A stretch of DNA of 64,000 bases from the NCBI GenBank assembly GCA_037893225.1, contig JAZGUH010000103.1, positions 310,001 to 374,000 on the forward strand. The letters run 5' to 3'. Shown here piece by piece: positions 14,880 to 25,050 of this stretch (positions are counted from its first letter, which is position 1; every line of letters begins with the position of its first letter). A program made the position numbers and the translations under genes. Below the pieces are notes generated by a model that saw nothing but the letters and a program-made list of their open reading frames with translations, was not told the DNA's origin and did not search any database. The stretch comes from Hippasteria phrygiana (taxonomy: Eukaryota; Echinodermata; Asteroidea; Valvatida; Goniasteridae).

Positions 14880-15930
14880 GCCCAAATGAGGACGTTTTTC
14901 GATCTGATGTTGAACAAAATTGCGCACAATCTGGATACTGTTGGAAAGAGGGACTCATTACCAACATCCAAACCAATCACCAGCTCCTCAGACCTCAGTT
15001 CAGCTGAATGATGGCGGACATAAGCGAGTAGGTTTTTCGAACAAATTTTTCTGCATTCCCGCTTAAGTGCACATGCTATACAATCGCAAGCCGAATCCCC
15101 CCCCCCCCCCCCCCAACGCAACTTGGGCCCCAAATTAAGGCGTTTTTCGAACTGATGTTGAACGAAATTGCGCACAATCTTGATACTGTTGGAAAGAGGG
15201 ACTCCTCAGCAACATCCATACCAATTTCCAGCTCCACAGACGCCAGTTCAGCCGAATGATGGCCGAGATAAGCGAGTATTTTTGTTCGAACTGATTTTTT
15301 CGGCATTCCCGCAAGAGTGTACATGCTATACAATGGACTAGCCGAGACCCCCACCACGCAACTTGGCCCCAAATGAGGACGTTTTTCGATCTGATGTTGA
15401 ACAAAATTGCGCACAATCTGGATACTGTTGGAAAGAGGGACTCATTACCAACATCCAAACCAATCACCAGCTCCTCAGACCTCAGTTCAGCTGAATGATG
15501 GCGGACATAAGCGAGTAGGTTTTTCGAACAAATTTTTCTGCATTCCCGCTTAAGTGCACATGCTATACAATCGCAAGCCGAATCCCCCCCCCCCCCAACG
15601 CAACTTGGGCCCCAAATTAAGGCGTTTTTCGAACTGATGTTGAACGAAATTGCGCACAATCTTGATACTGTTGGAAAGAGGGACTCCTCAGCAACATCCA
15701 TACCAATTTCCAGCTCCACAGACGCCAGTTCAGCCGAATGATGGCCGAGATAAGCGAGTATTTTTGTTCGAACTGATTTTTTCGGCATTCCCGCAAGAGT
15801 GTACATGCTATACAATGGACTAGCCGAGACCCCCACCACGCAACTTGGCCCCAAATGAGGACGTTTTTCGATCTGATGTTGAACAAAATTGCGCACAATC
15901 TGGATACTGTTGGAAAGAGGGACTCATTAC
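14880..15930. repeat. Satellite I dimeric higher-order repeat (~482 bp), left of the hAT insertion
   Basis: Two-monomer units repeat with a step of ~482 bp (15,414 to 15,896). They pair a C-tract monomer preceded by CAATCGCAAGCCGAAT with a monomer lacking the tract. The same dimer type resumes right of the transposon at ~18,185 with steps of 487-489 bp, so the transposon landed inside this dimer block. Confidence 0.75.
15923..15930 (+). repeat. hAT target-site duplication, left copy (CTCATTAC)
   Basis: The 8 bp CTCATTAC stand immediately before the CAGTGTTG terminus. They recur immediately after the opposite terminus at 18,177-18,184. Eight-base duplications are typical of hAT transposition. 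Confidence 0.93.
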
Positions 15931-15949
15931 CAGTGTTGTAGTCAAGGCC

Positions 15950-16082
15950 ACAACCTCCGAGGCCGAGGCCAAGACCGAGGCCACAACCTCTGAGGCCGAG
16001 ACCGAGGCCGAGGCCACAACGTCCGAGGCCAAGGCCGAGGCCGAGGCCACAACGTCCGAGGCCGAGGCCGAGGCCGAGGCCG
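15950..16082 (+). repeat. Left subterminal (GAGGCC)n array of the hAT element
   Basis: An imperfect hexamer array of GAGGCC, with GAGACC, AAGGCC and CACAACSTCC interruptions, starts about 20 bp inside the left terminus. A matching array sits at the other end. hAT transposases are known to bind short subterminal repeats, so these are candidate binding sites, by inference only. The array reads open in some frames as Glu/Ala-rich peptide, which I do not call a gene. Confidence 0.85.
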
Positions 16083-16124
16083 GTTACTAAACACGTAATA
16101 AACTAATAATCCACTCAATCAATC

Positions 16125-16565
16125 AAGGTTAAAGGCAGTGTGTATGATTGGTCATTGTTGCAATTTTCAGAAATGGGCGGATTTGGGGGTTAGTATTTTA
16201 TAGGAAATATCGTTCCACTGACCTCTTCAAAGTTTTGCGTTGTTGGATGGCGAGAAAAACAGAGAAAAACGGCGCTCGTTTTCAACCGTCGGGCGGATGA
16301 TAGCCTTTAGTCAACAAGACGCGCGTGGCTACCTGGACACGTGACGCGCCCCGAATGCCAGCATGTCCGGGGCGCACCACTCGTCCGGGTAGCCACGCGC
16401 GCCTTGACTTAAGCCTACAGGGCAGTTTTCCAACGATTGAAAACAATATAAATTTTCACTTTTCTTGACAACGACAGCACACCTGGTGCTATCATTTCAC
16501 ACGATGATTGAGACTACTATTAACTTACAGGCTAGTAAGGTATTTCGTAATAATTAAGTAAAAAC
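16125..16565. mobile_element. Dispersed repeat family 'X', copy A, with central hairpin
   Basis: This copy begins near TTAAAGGCAGTGTGTATG and ends near GGTATTTCGTAATAATT. It aligns in order with 38,502-38,950: TTTGGGGGTTAGTATTTTATA / TTTGGTGGTTAGTATTTTATA, CAAAGTTTTGCGT / TAAAGTTTTGCGT, TTTCACTTTTCTT / TTCCACTTTTCTT, CAGCACACCTGGTG / CAGCACACCAGGTG, and GGTATTTCGTAATAATT in both. It is nested in the hAT element. The class is undecided (MITE or other short non-autonomous element), and I see no clear TIRs or target duplication. Confidence 0.75.
16309..16409. repeat. GC-rich hairpin inside family X copy A
   Basis: Left arm 16,309-16,352 and right arm 16,369-16,409 are near-complementary (GCGCGTGGCTACC pairs with GGTAGCCACGCGC; GCGCCCC pairs with GGGGCGC). 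The loop is 16 bases, with a 3-base bulge near the base. Copy B has a different, AT-richer dyad at the equivalent place. Confidence 0.85.
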
Positions 16566-16649
16566 AAATTAGAGGATTACCAATCGTGTACGCTACCTTC
16601 ATTGTTGGATTGTTTATTCTATTTTCAAGTCACGTCAATGGCAGGTTCC

Positions 16650-16787
16650 TTAAAGGATATGTTTATTGCATTTCAAGAACATAAGGGTCTCCAGCATCTA
16701 TTGGGATAGCTTTGCACGGTGTGGCCTCATAATAATCCCTCCTCTGCTAAAAATGCGCTCCACTGGAGCACTGCTGGCTGGAACATA
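16650..16787 (-). pseudogene. hAT transposase C-terminal (dimerisation) remnant
   Basis: On the minus strand, 16,787 to 16,701 reads YVPASSAPVERIFSRGG followed by IIMRPHRAKLSQ. This matches the conserved C-terminal hAT dimerisation motif (P-A-S-S-A-P-V-E-R-x-F-S). A TAG stop at 16,698-16,700 interrupts it, and the same frame continues MLETLMFLKCNK, also typical of the family, to TAA at 16,650-16,652. Nothing upstream is recognisable as the DDE catalytic core. I therefore call it a relic of the transposase of the element that carries it. Confidence 0.85.
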
Positions 16788-16796
16788 GTCTTGGGC

Positions 16797-17307
16797 CCAA
16801 GACCCTTGTGTTGTTATTTCGGAGCGCCCGCGCGCCAGATTCACTAACGTTGTGTCCTCGAAATCCCGGCTTCGTACGTGCGTTCTGGCCTCACGCATGC
16901 GTAGTTTACAAAATGCAGCCGAATCCGCAGCCGGTGTTTGTCAAACGTGCACGATTTTGGATTGCCACAAGGGTCTTGGATAAGTTGGCAGGCAATTCTT
17001 AACTTTTTCTTTACTTTTCGATGATTCTCCCTCGCTTTTCCGAGGGATCCAAACAGTGACCGAGTTTGGGCCTTATCATAAATTATTCATTACATGCAAA
17101 TACATAGGACATGAAGAGGCATCATGACCATTGATCTGCAGCTGCGCGCGTCACATGCGCGTGCACGCATGTCGGACATAAACCACGAATGTGATTGGTC
17201 AGAACACCATCAGGCGACGCTCACTGGATCGGTCTATTGCATAACCGTCCATCATTATCACAGTCCACAGTCTGGTCGCGCCCCCGAAATGCCAACTTAT
17301 CCAAGAC
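16797..17307. repeat. Inverted-repeat pairs in the hAT interior
   Basis: CCAAGACCCTTGTG (16,797-16,810) is the inverse complement of 16,966-16,979. The 18-mer GTCTTGGATAAGTTGGCA (16,973-16,990) is the perfect inverse complement of 17,290-17,307. The pairs share the core GTCTTGG, so one short motif occurs three times in alternating orientation. Function unknown. They could be leftovers of nested insertions or extra protein-binding sites. Confidence 0.7.
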
Positions 17308-17600
17308 TTTACTACAGATCCAAAATCTTATCGCGCTGTCGGCCTATTGCAACTACACTGTACCTGATCGCGCTGCCTGTGCATTGCAACTACGAAAGTA
17401 CAAAAGTACAATAGTAACGTCTTTGAACCAAGACTAGCTGGAACAGAGAGGACAGTCTTTGCAAGGGGGCATGCAGTTATGGGTACATAGACTAGTAGAC
17501 ATGTGACAGGCTTCGCGTTGCGCGAGCACGCGTGAATAACAGGTTGGTTCCCTCAACTTCACTGCCGGCCATTATGATTATCGCTTTAACGTTCACTCGT
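17000..17600. other. Unassigned hAT interior, no gene recognised
   Basis: The stretch is CpG-rich in places (~17,140-17,175) and has no long open frame with a recognisable domain. Short frames on both strands are interrupted. It may be decayed internal sequence of the hAT element or of an insertion in it. Confidence 0.5.
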
Positions 17601-17605
17601 TCAGG

Positions 17606-17767
17606 GCCGAGTGGTGGACCAGGAACCAGTCTATAGCGGGAGTAGACAGATTATCTAACAAAAATATTAGATGCTACCTGAGTACGTGTAACACAATAGT
17701 GGCAGTTCATGGGGCGAGTGAAGTGCTGGACCAGGAACTACACGTAGTCTATTACCGGGAGTAGACT
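17606..17767 (+). repeat. Diverged direct repeat (~110-bp spacing)
   Basis: CGAGTGGTGGACCAGGAACCAG, CTATAGCGGGAGTAGACA (from 17,606) recurs as CGAGTGAAGTGCTGGACCAGG, CTATTACCGGGAGTAGACTGG (from ~17,712). The shared cores GGACCAGGAAC and CGGGAGTAGAC keep their order. Origin unknown. Confidence 0.65.
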
Positions 17768-18009
17768 GGTTCTACAAGAAGATAATACATATAATGTACG
17801 TACGTAGTACGTGCAATCGGGGAGCTATCTATAGCTCCATGGTGCAATAATGCAAATACCAGTTCATTAATTCGTGCGTATCTGCTTGAAACTTTATTTC
17901 GTTTCACGGAACTCACTGTGGCAGCTTCTCGAAAGTTTCATGACGGTAAACAATTAAAATTAATTGAAACAGAAAACACATCTGAATTGGTGGGAAAATT
18001 GGTCAAAGT

Positions 18010-18165
18010 GGGCGGCCTCGAGCCGGCCTCGACCAGATCTTCGAGTCCGGAAGGCTCCGAGGCCGAGGCCGAGGCCGAGGCCTTGCATTCCGAGGCCAAG
18101 GCCGAGACCGAGGCCATAAAAATCGGCCTCGAGGCCGGCCTCGAGGCCGAGGCCGGTCTCGAGAC
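18010..18165 (+). repeat. Right subterminal GAGGCC/GGCCTC array of the hAT element
   Basis: GAGGCC hexamers and their inverse GGCCTC alternate up to the right terminus, mirroring the left array. Both orientations here (CGGCCTCGAGGCCGG) make short palindromes, unlike the mainly one-way left array. Confidence 0.82.
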
Positions 18166-18176
18166 CTCCAACACTG

Positions 18177-18184
18177 CTCATTAC
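18177..18184 (+). repeat. hAT target-site duplication, right copy (CTCATTAC)
   Basis: This is identical to 15,923-15,930, directly after the CAACACTG terminus. Satellite I resumes with CAACATCCAAACC. Confidence 0.93.
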
Positions 18185-21179
18185 CAACATCCAAACCAAT
18201 CACCAGCTCCTCAGACCTCAGTTCAGCTGAATGATGGCGGACATAAGCGAGTAGGTTTTTCGAACAAATTTTTCTGCATTCCCGCTTAAGTGCACATGCT
18301 ATACAATCGCAAGCCGAATCCCCCCCCCCCCCCCCCCCCCAACGCAACTTGGGCCCCAAATTAAGGCGTTTTTCGAACTGATGTTGAACGAAATTGCGCA
18401 CAATCTTGATACTGTTGGAAAGAGGGACTCCTCAGCAACATCCATACCAATTTCCAGCTCCACAGACGCCAGTTCAGCCGAATGATGGCCGAGATAAGCG
18501 AGTATTTTTTTTCGAACTGATTTTTTCGGCATTCCCGCAAGAGTGTACATGCTATACAATGGACTAGCCGAGACCCCCACCACGCAACTTGGCCCCAAAT
18601 GAGGACGTTTTTCGATCTGGTGTTGAACAAAATTGCGCACAATCTTGATACTGTTGGAAAGACGGACTCATTACCAACATCCAAACCAATCACCAGCTCC
18701 TCAGACCTCAGTTCAGCCGAATGATGGCGGACATAAGCGAGTAGGTTTTTCGAACAATTTTTTCTGCATTCCCGCTTAAGTGCACATGCTATACAATGGC
18801 AAGCCGATTCCTCCCCCCCCCCCCCCCCCCACGCAACTTGGGCCCCAAATTAAGGCGTTTTTCGAACTGATGTTGAACGAAATTGCGCACAATCTTGATA
18901 CTGTTGGAAAGAGGGACTCCTCAGCAACATCCATACCAATTTCCAGCTCCACAGACGCCAGTTCAGCCGAATGATGGCCGAGATAAGCGAGTATTTTAGT
19001 TCGAACTGATTTTTTCGGCATTCCCGCAAGAGTGTACATGCTATACAATGGACTAGCCGAGACCCCCACCACGCAACTTGGCCCCAAATGAGGACGTTTT
19101 TCGATCTGGTGTTGAACAAAATTGCGCACAATCTTGATACTGTTGGAAAGACGGACTCATTACCAACATCCAAACCAATCACCAGCTCCTCAGACCTCAG
19201 TTCAGCCGAATGATGGCGAACATAAGCGAGTAGGTTTTTCGAACAATTTTTTCTGCATTCCCGCTTAAGTGCACATGCTATACAATGGCAAGCCGATTCC
19301 TCCCCCCCCCCCCCCCAACGCAACTTGGGCCCCAAATTAAGACGTTTTTCGAACTGATGTTGAACGAAATTGCGCACAATCTTGATACTGTTGGAAAGAG
19401 GGACTCCTCAGCAACATCCATACCAATTTCCAGCTCCACATACGCCAGTTCAGCCGAATGATGGCCGAGATAAGCGAGTATTTTTTTTCGAACAGACTTT
19501 TTCTGCATTCCCGGAAAAGTGCACATGCTATACAATGGACTAGCCAAGACCCCCACCACGCAACTTGGCCCCAAATGAGGACGTTTTTCGATCTGATGTT
19601 GAACAAAATTGCGCACAATCTGGATACTGTTGGAAAGAGGGACTCATTACCAACATCCAAACCAATAACCAGCTCCTCAGACCTCAGTTCAGCTGAATGA
19701 TGGCGGACATAAGCGAGTAGGTTTTTCGAACAAATTGTTCTGCATTCCCGCTTAAGTGCACATGCTATACAATGGCAAGCCGAATCCTAGCCACCCCCCC
19801 CCCCCCCCAACGCAACTTGGGCCCCAAATTAAGGCGTTTTTCGAACTGATGTTGAACAAAATTGCGCACAATCTTGATACTGTTGGAAAGAGGGACTCCT
19901 CAGCAAAATCAAGACCAATTTCCAGCTCCGCAGGCCCAAATTCAGCCAAATGATGGCCGAGATAAGCGAGTAGTATTTTTCGAACTGATTTTTGTCTGCA
20001 TTCCCGCATGAGTGTACATGCTATACAATGGACTAGCCGAGACCCCCCCCCCCCCCCCCATGCAACTTGGGCCCCAAATGAGGACATTTTTCGATCTGAT
20101 GTTGAACAAAATTGCGCACAATCTGGATATTGTTGGAAAGAGGGACTCATTAGCAACATCCAAACAAATCTCCAGCTCCTCAGACCTCAGTTCAGCTGAA
20201 TGATGGCGGACATAAGCGAGTAGGTTTTTTGAACTAATTTTTCTGAATTCTAGCTTAAGTGCACACGCCATACAATGGACTAGCCGAACCCCCCCCCCCC
20301 CCCCCCCCTCCCACCACCCCCCCACGCAACTTGGGCCCCAAATTAGGGCGTTTTTCGATCTGATGTTGAACGAAATTGCGCACAATCTTGATACTGTTGG
20401 AAAGAGGGACTCCTCAGCAACATCCAGAACAATCTCCAGCTCCTCAGACTCAAGTTCAGCCGAATGATGGCCGAAATAGGCGAGTATCTTTTTCGAAAGA
20501 ATTTGTCTGCATTCCCGCATAAGTGCACATGCTATACAATGCACTAGCCGAGACCCCAACCACGCAACTTGGGCCCCAAATGGTGGCGTTTTTCTGTCTG
20601 ACATTGAACGAAATTGAGCACAATCTTGATACTGTTGGAAAGAGGGACTCCTCAGCAACATCCCGACCAATTTCCAGCTCCACAGACGCCAGTTCAGCCG
20701 AATGATGGCCGAGATAAGCGAGTATATTTTTTTGAACTGATTTTTTCTGCATTCCCGCATGAGTGTACATGCTATACAATGGACTAGCCGAGACCCCCAC
20801 CACGCAACTTGGGCCCCAAATGAGGGTGTTTTTCGGTCTGACGTTGAACAAAATTGCGCACAATCTTGATACTGATTGAAAGAGGGACTCATCAGCAACA
20901 TCCAGACCAATTTCCAGCTCCACAGATCCCAGGTTAGCCGAATGATGGCCGAGACAAGCGAGTAGGTTTTTCGAACAATTTTTTCTGCATTCCCGCTTAA
21001 GTGCACATGCTATACAATGGCAAGCCGATTCCTCCCCCCCCCCCCCAAACGCAACTTGGGCCCCAAATTAAGGCGTTTTTCGAACTGATGTTGAACGAAA
21101 TTGCGCACAATCTTGATACTGTTGGAAAGAGGGACTCCTCAGCAACATCCATACCAATTTCCAGCTCCACAGACGCCAG

Positions 21180-24100
21180 TTCAGCCGAATGATGGCCGAG
21201 ATAAGCGAGTATTATTTTTCGAACAGATTTTTTCTGCATTCCCGGAAAAGTGCACATGCTATACAATGGACTAGCCAAGACCCCCACCACGCAACTTGGC
21301 CCCAAATGAGGACGTTTTTCGATCTGATGTTGAACAAAATTGCGCACAATCTGGATACTGTTGGAAAGAGGGACTCATTACTAACATCCAAACCAATCAC
21401 CAGCTCCTCAGACCTCAGTTCAGCTGAATAATGGCGGACATAAGCGAGTAGGTTTTTCGAACAAATTGTTCTGCATTCCCGCTTAAGTGCACATGCTATA
21501 CAATGGCAAGCCGAATCCTCCCCCCCCCCCCCCCCAACGCAACTTGGGCCCCAAATTAAGGCGTTTTTCGAACTGATGTTGAACAAAATTGCGCACAATC
21601 TGGATACTGTTGGAAAGAGGGACTCCTCAGCAACATCCATACCAATCTCCAGCTCCTAAGACCCAAGTTCAGCCAAATGATGGCCGAGATAAGCGAGTAG
21701 GTTTTTCAAACCAATTTGTCTCCATTCCCGCAAGAGTGTACATGCTATACAATGGACTAGCCGAGACCCCCACCACGCAACTTGGGCCCCAAATGAGGGC
21801 GTTTTTCGGTCTGACGTTGAACGAAACTGCGCACAATCTTGATACTGATGGAAAGAGGGACCCCTCAGCAACATCCCGACCAATTTCCAGCTCCACAGAC
21901 CCCAGGTTAGCCGAATGATGGCCGAGAGATGTAGGTTTTTCGAACGAATTTTTCTGCATTCCCGCAAAAGTGCACATGCTATACAATGGACTAGCCAAGA
22001 CCCCCACCACGCAACTTGGGCCCCAAATGAGGACGTTTTTCGATCTGATGTTGAACAAAATTGCGCACAATCTGGATACTGTTGGAAAGAGGGACTCCTC
22101 AGCAACATCCATACCAATTTCCAGCTCCACAGACGCCAGTTCAGAAAAATGATGGCCGAGATAAGCGAGTATTTTTTTTCGAACTGATTTTTCCTGCTTT
22201 CCCGCAAGAGTGTACATGCTATACAATGGACTAGCCGAGACCCCCACCACGCAACTTGGGCCCCAAATGAGGGCGTTTTTCAGTCTGACATTGAACGAAA
22301 TTGTACACAATCTTAATACTGATGGAAAGAGGGACTCCTCAGCAAAATCCAGACCAATTTCCAGCTCCGCAGGCCCAAATTCAGCCAAATGATGGCCGAG
22401 ATAAGCGAGTAGTATTTTTCGAACTGATTTTTGTCTGCATTCCCGCATGAGTGTACATGCTATGCAATGGACTAGCCGAGACCCCCCCCCCCCCCCCCCC
22501 CCATGCAACTTGGGCCCCAAATGAGGGCGTTTTTCGGTCTGACGTTGAACAAAATTGCTCACAATCTTGATACTGATTGAAAGAGGGTCTCATCAGCAAC
22601 ATCCAGACCAATTTTCCAGCTCCACAGACCCCAGGTTAGCCGAATGATGGCCGAGACAAGCGAGTAAGTTTTTCGAACGAATTTTTCTGCATTCCCGCAA
22701 AAGTGCACATGCTATACAATGGACTAGACGAGACACCCACCACGCAACTTGGGCCCCAAATGAGGACGTTTTTCGATCTGATGTTGAACAAAATTGCGCA
22801 CAATCTGGATACTGTTGGAAAGAGGGACTCATTAGCAACATCCAAACCAATCACCAGCTCCTCAGACTTCATTTCAGCCGAATGATGGCGGAGATAAGCG
22901 AGTATGTTTTTCGAACTAATTTTTCTGCATTTCTGCTTAAGTGCACATGCTATACAATGGACCAGCCGAAACCCCCCCAACGCAACTTGGGCCCAAAATT
23001 CAGGCGTTTTTCGATCTGATGTTGAACGAAATTGCGCACAATCTTGATACTGTTGGAAAGAGGGACTCATTAGCAACATCCATACCAATTTCCAGCTCCA
23101 CAGACGCCAGTTCAGCCGAATGATGGCCGAGATAAGCGAGTATTATTTTTCGAACAGATTTTTTCTGCATTCCCGGAAAAGTGCACATGCTATACAATGG
23201 ACTAGCCAAGACCCCCACCACGCAACTTGGCCCCAAATGAGGACGTTTTTCGATCTGATGTTGAACAAAATTGCGCACAATCTGGATACTGTTGGAAAGA
23301 GGGACTCATTACTAACATCCAAACCAATCACCAGCTCCTCAGACCTCAGTTCAGCTGAATGATGGCGGACATAAGCGAGTAGGTTTTTCGAACAAATTGT
23401 TCTGCATTCCCGCTTAAGTGCACATGCTATACAATGGCAAGCCGAATCCTCCCCCCCCCCCCCCCAACGCAACTTGGGCCCCAAATTAAGGCGTTTTTCG
23501 AACTGATGTTGAACAAAATTGCGCACAATCTGGATACTGTTGGAAAGAGGGACTCCTCAGCAACATCCATACCAATCTCCAGCTCCTAAGACCCAAGTTC
23601 AGCCAAATGATGGCCGAGATAAGCGAGTAGGTTTTTCAAACCAATTTGTCTCCATTCCCGCAAGAGTGTACATGCTATACAATGGACTAGCCGAGACCCC
23701 CACCACGCAACTTGGGCCCCAAATGAGGGCGTTTTTCGGTCTGACGTTGAACGAAACTGCGCACAATCTTGATACTGATGGAAAGAGGGACCCCTCAGCA
23801 ACATCCCGACCAATTTCCAGCTCCACAGACCCCAGGTTAGCCGAATGATGGCCGAGAGATGTAGGTTTTTCGAACGAATTTTTCTGCATTCCCGCAAAAG
23901 TGCACATGCTATACAATGGACTAGCCAAGACCCCCACCACGCAACTTGGGCCCCAAATGAGGACGTTTTTCGATCTGATGTTGAACAAAATTGCGCACAA
24001 TCTGGATACTGTTGGAAAGAGGGACTCCTCAGCAACATCCATACCAATTTCCAGCTCCACAGACGCCAGTTCAGAAAAATGATGGCCGAGATAAGCGAGT

Positions 24101-25050
24101 ATTTTTTTTCGAACTGATTTTTCCTGCTTTCCCGCAAGAGTGTACATGCTATACAATGGACTAGCCGAGACCCCCACCACGCAACTTGGGCCCCAAATGA
24201 GGGCGTTTTTCAGTCTGACATTGAACGAAATTGTACACAATCTTAATACTGATGGAAAGAGGGACTCCTCAGCAAAATCCAGACCAATTTCCAGCTCCGC
24301 AGGCCCAAATTCAGCCAAATGATGGCCGAGATAAGCGAGTAGTATTTTTCGAACTGATTTTTTTCTGCATTCCCGCATGAGTGTACATGCTATGCAATGG
24401 ACTAGCCGAGACCCCCCCCCCCCCCCCCCCCATGCAACTTGGGCCCCAAATGAGGGCGTTTTTCGGTCTGACGTTGAACAAAATTGCTCACAATCTTGAT
24501 ACTGATTGAAAGAGGGTCTCATCAGCAACATCCAGACCAATTTTCCAGCTCCACAGACCCCAGGTTAGCCGAATGATGGCCGAGACAAGCGAGTAAGTTT
24601 TTCGAACGAATTTTTCTGCATTCCCGCAAAAGTGCACATGCTATACAATGGACTAGACGAGACACCCACCACGCAACTTGGGCCCCAAATGAGGACGTTT
24701 TTCGATCTGATGTTGAACAAAATTGCGCACAATCTGGATACTGTTGGAAAGAGGGACTCATTAGCAACATCCAAACCAATCACCAGCTCCTCAGACTTCA
24801 TTTCAGCCGAATGATGGCGGAGATAAGCGAGTATGTTTTTCGAACTAATTTTTCTGCATTTCTGCTTAAGTGCACATGCTATACAATGGACCAGCCGAAA
24901 CCCCCCCCAACGCAACTTGGGCCCAAAATTCAGGCGTTTTTCGATCTGATGTTGAACGAAATTGCGCACAATCTTGATACTGTTGGAAAGAGGGACTCAT
25001 TAGCAACATCCAAACCAATCTCCAGCTCTTCAGACCTCAGTTCAGCCGAA
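21180..25050. repeat. Satellite I octameric higher-order repeat (~1,931 bp), two copies
   Basis: Equivalent points at 21,189 and 23,120 (1,931 bp) and at 22,703 and 24,632 (1,929 bp) mark two near-identical eight-monomer units. The small difference comes from C-tract length. Both carry the private deletion string GATGGCCGAGAGATGTAGG (~21,917 and ~23,847) and GTTCAGAAAAATGATGG (~22,140 and ~24,070). Confidence 0.85.

Larger units (their letters stand above)
1..15930. repeat. Satellite I, left array (~240-bp tandem monomer)
   Basis: About 66 head-to-tail copies of a 237-241 bp monomer fill this stretch. Landmarks recur in each copy in the same order: TGCATTCCCGCA, CATGCTATACAATGGACTAG, CAACTTGGGCCCCAAATGAG, TTGAACGAAATTGCGCACAA, GGAAAGAGGGACTC, then GATGGCCGAGATAAGCGAGT. 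The array is cut by the window start, so its true left end is unknown. Monomer length is close to a multiple of three and the unit is stop-poor, so long open frames arise on the minus strand. Those frames carry no recognisable domain and I do not call them genes. I see no CENP-B-box-like motif. Confidence 0.97.
15931..18176. mobile_element. hAT-family DNA transposon, non-autonomous, inserted in satellite I
   Basis: The element starts CAGTGTTGTAG and ends in the inverse complement of CAGTGTTGGAG. It is flanked by the 8-bp duplication CTCATTAC. Taking it out with one duplication joins GACTCATTAC to CAACATCC, the normal satellite I sequence. Both ends carry GAGGCC-rich subterminal arrays. Inside lie a nested dispersed repeat with a hairpin (~16,125-16,565), the 3' end of a broken hAT transposase (minus strand, ~16,650-16,787) and about 1 kb of unassigned sequence. 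No intact transposase is present, so mobility would need a transposase supplied in trans. Confidence 0.92.
2330..24435. repeat. Recurrent C-tract at one fixed position of satellite I monomers
   Basis: About 22 monomers carry a run of roughly 10-25 C between CCGAA(A/T)CC and AACGCAACTTGGGCCC, where other monomers read GAGACCCCCACCACGC. Examples are ~2,334, ~3,541, ~4,992, ~6,196, ~7,400, ~10,026, ~11,723, ~12,927, ~13,644, ~15,098, ~15,585, ~18,321, ~18,813, ~19,303, ~19,795, ~20,043, ~20,288, ~21,033, ~21,520, ~22,483, ~23,451 and ~24,412. Length differs even between otherwise identical HOR copies. The tract is absent after ~25,000. Confidence 0.9.

Noticed and set aside
1..15930. Satellite I as a CRISPR-like array
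   Set aside because: There is no repeat/spacer alternation; the whole ~240-bp unit repeats, in a eukaryotic context with introns and DNA transposons.
15845..16090. Glu/Ala-rich protein over the GAGGCC array
   Set aside because: A hexamer microsatellite gives an open dipeptide frame in several frames, and the region is the subterminal part of a hAT element.
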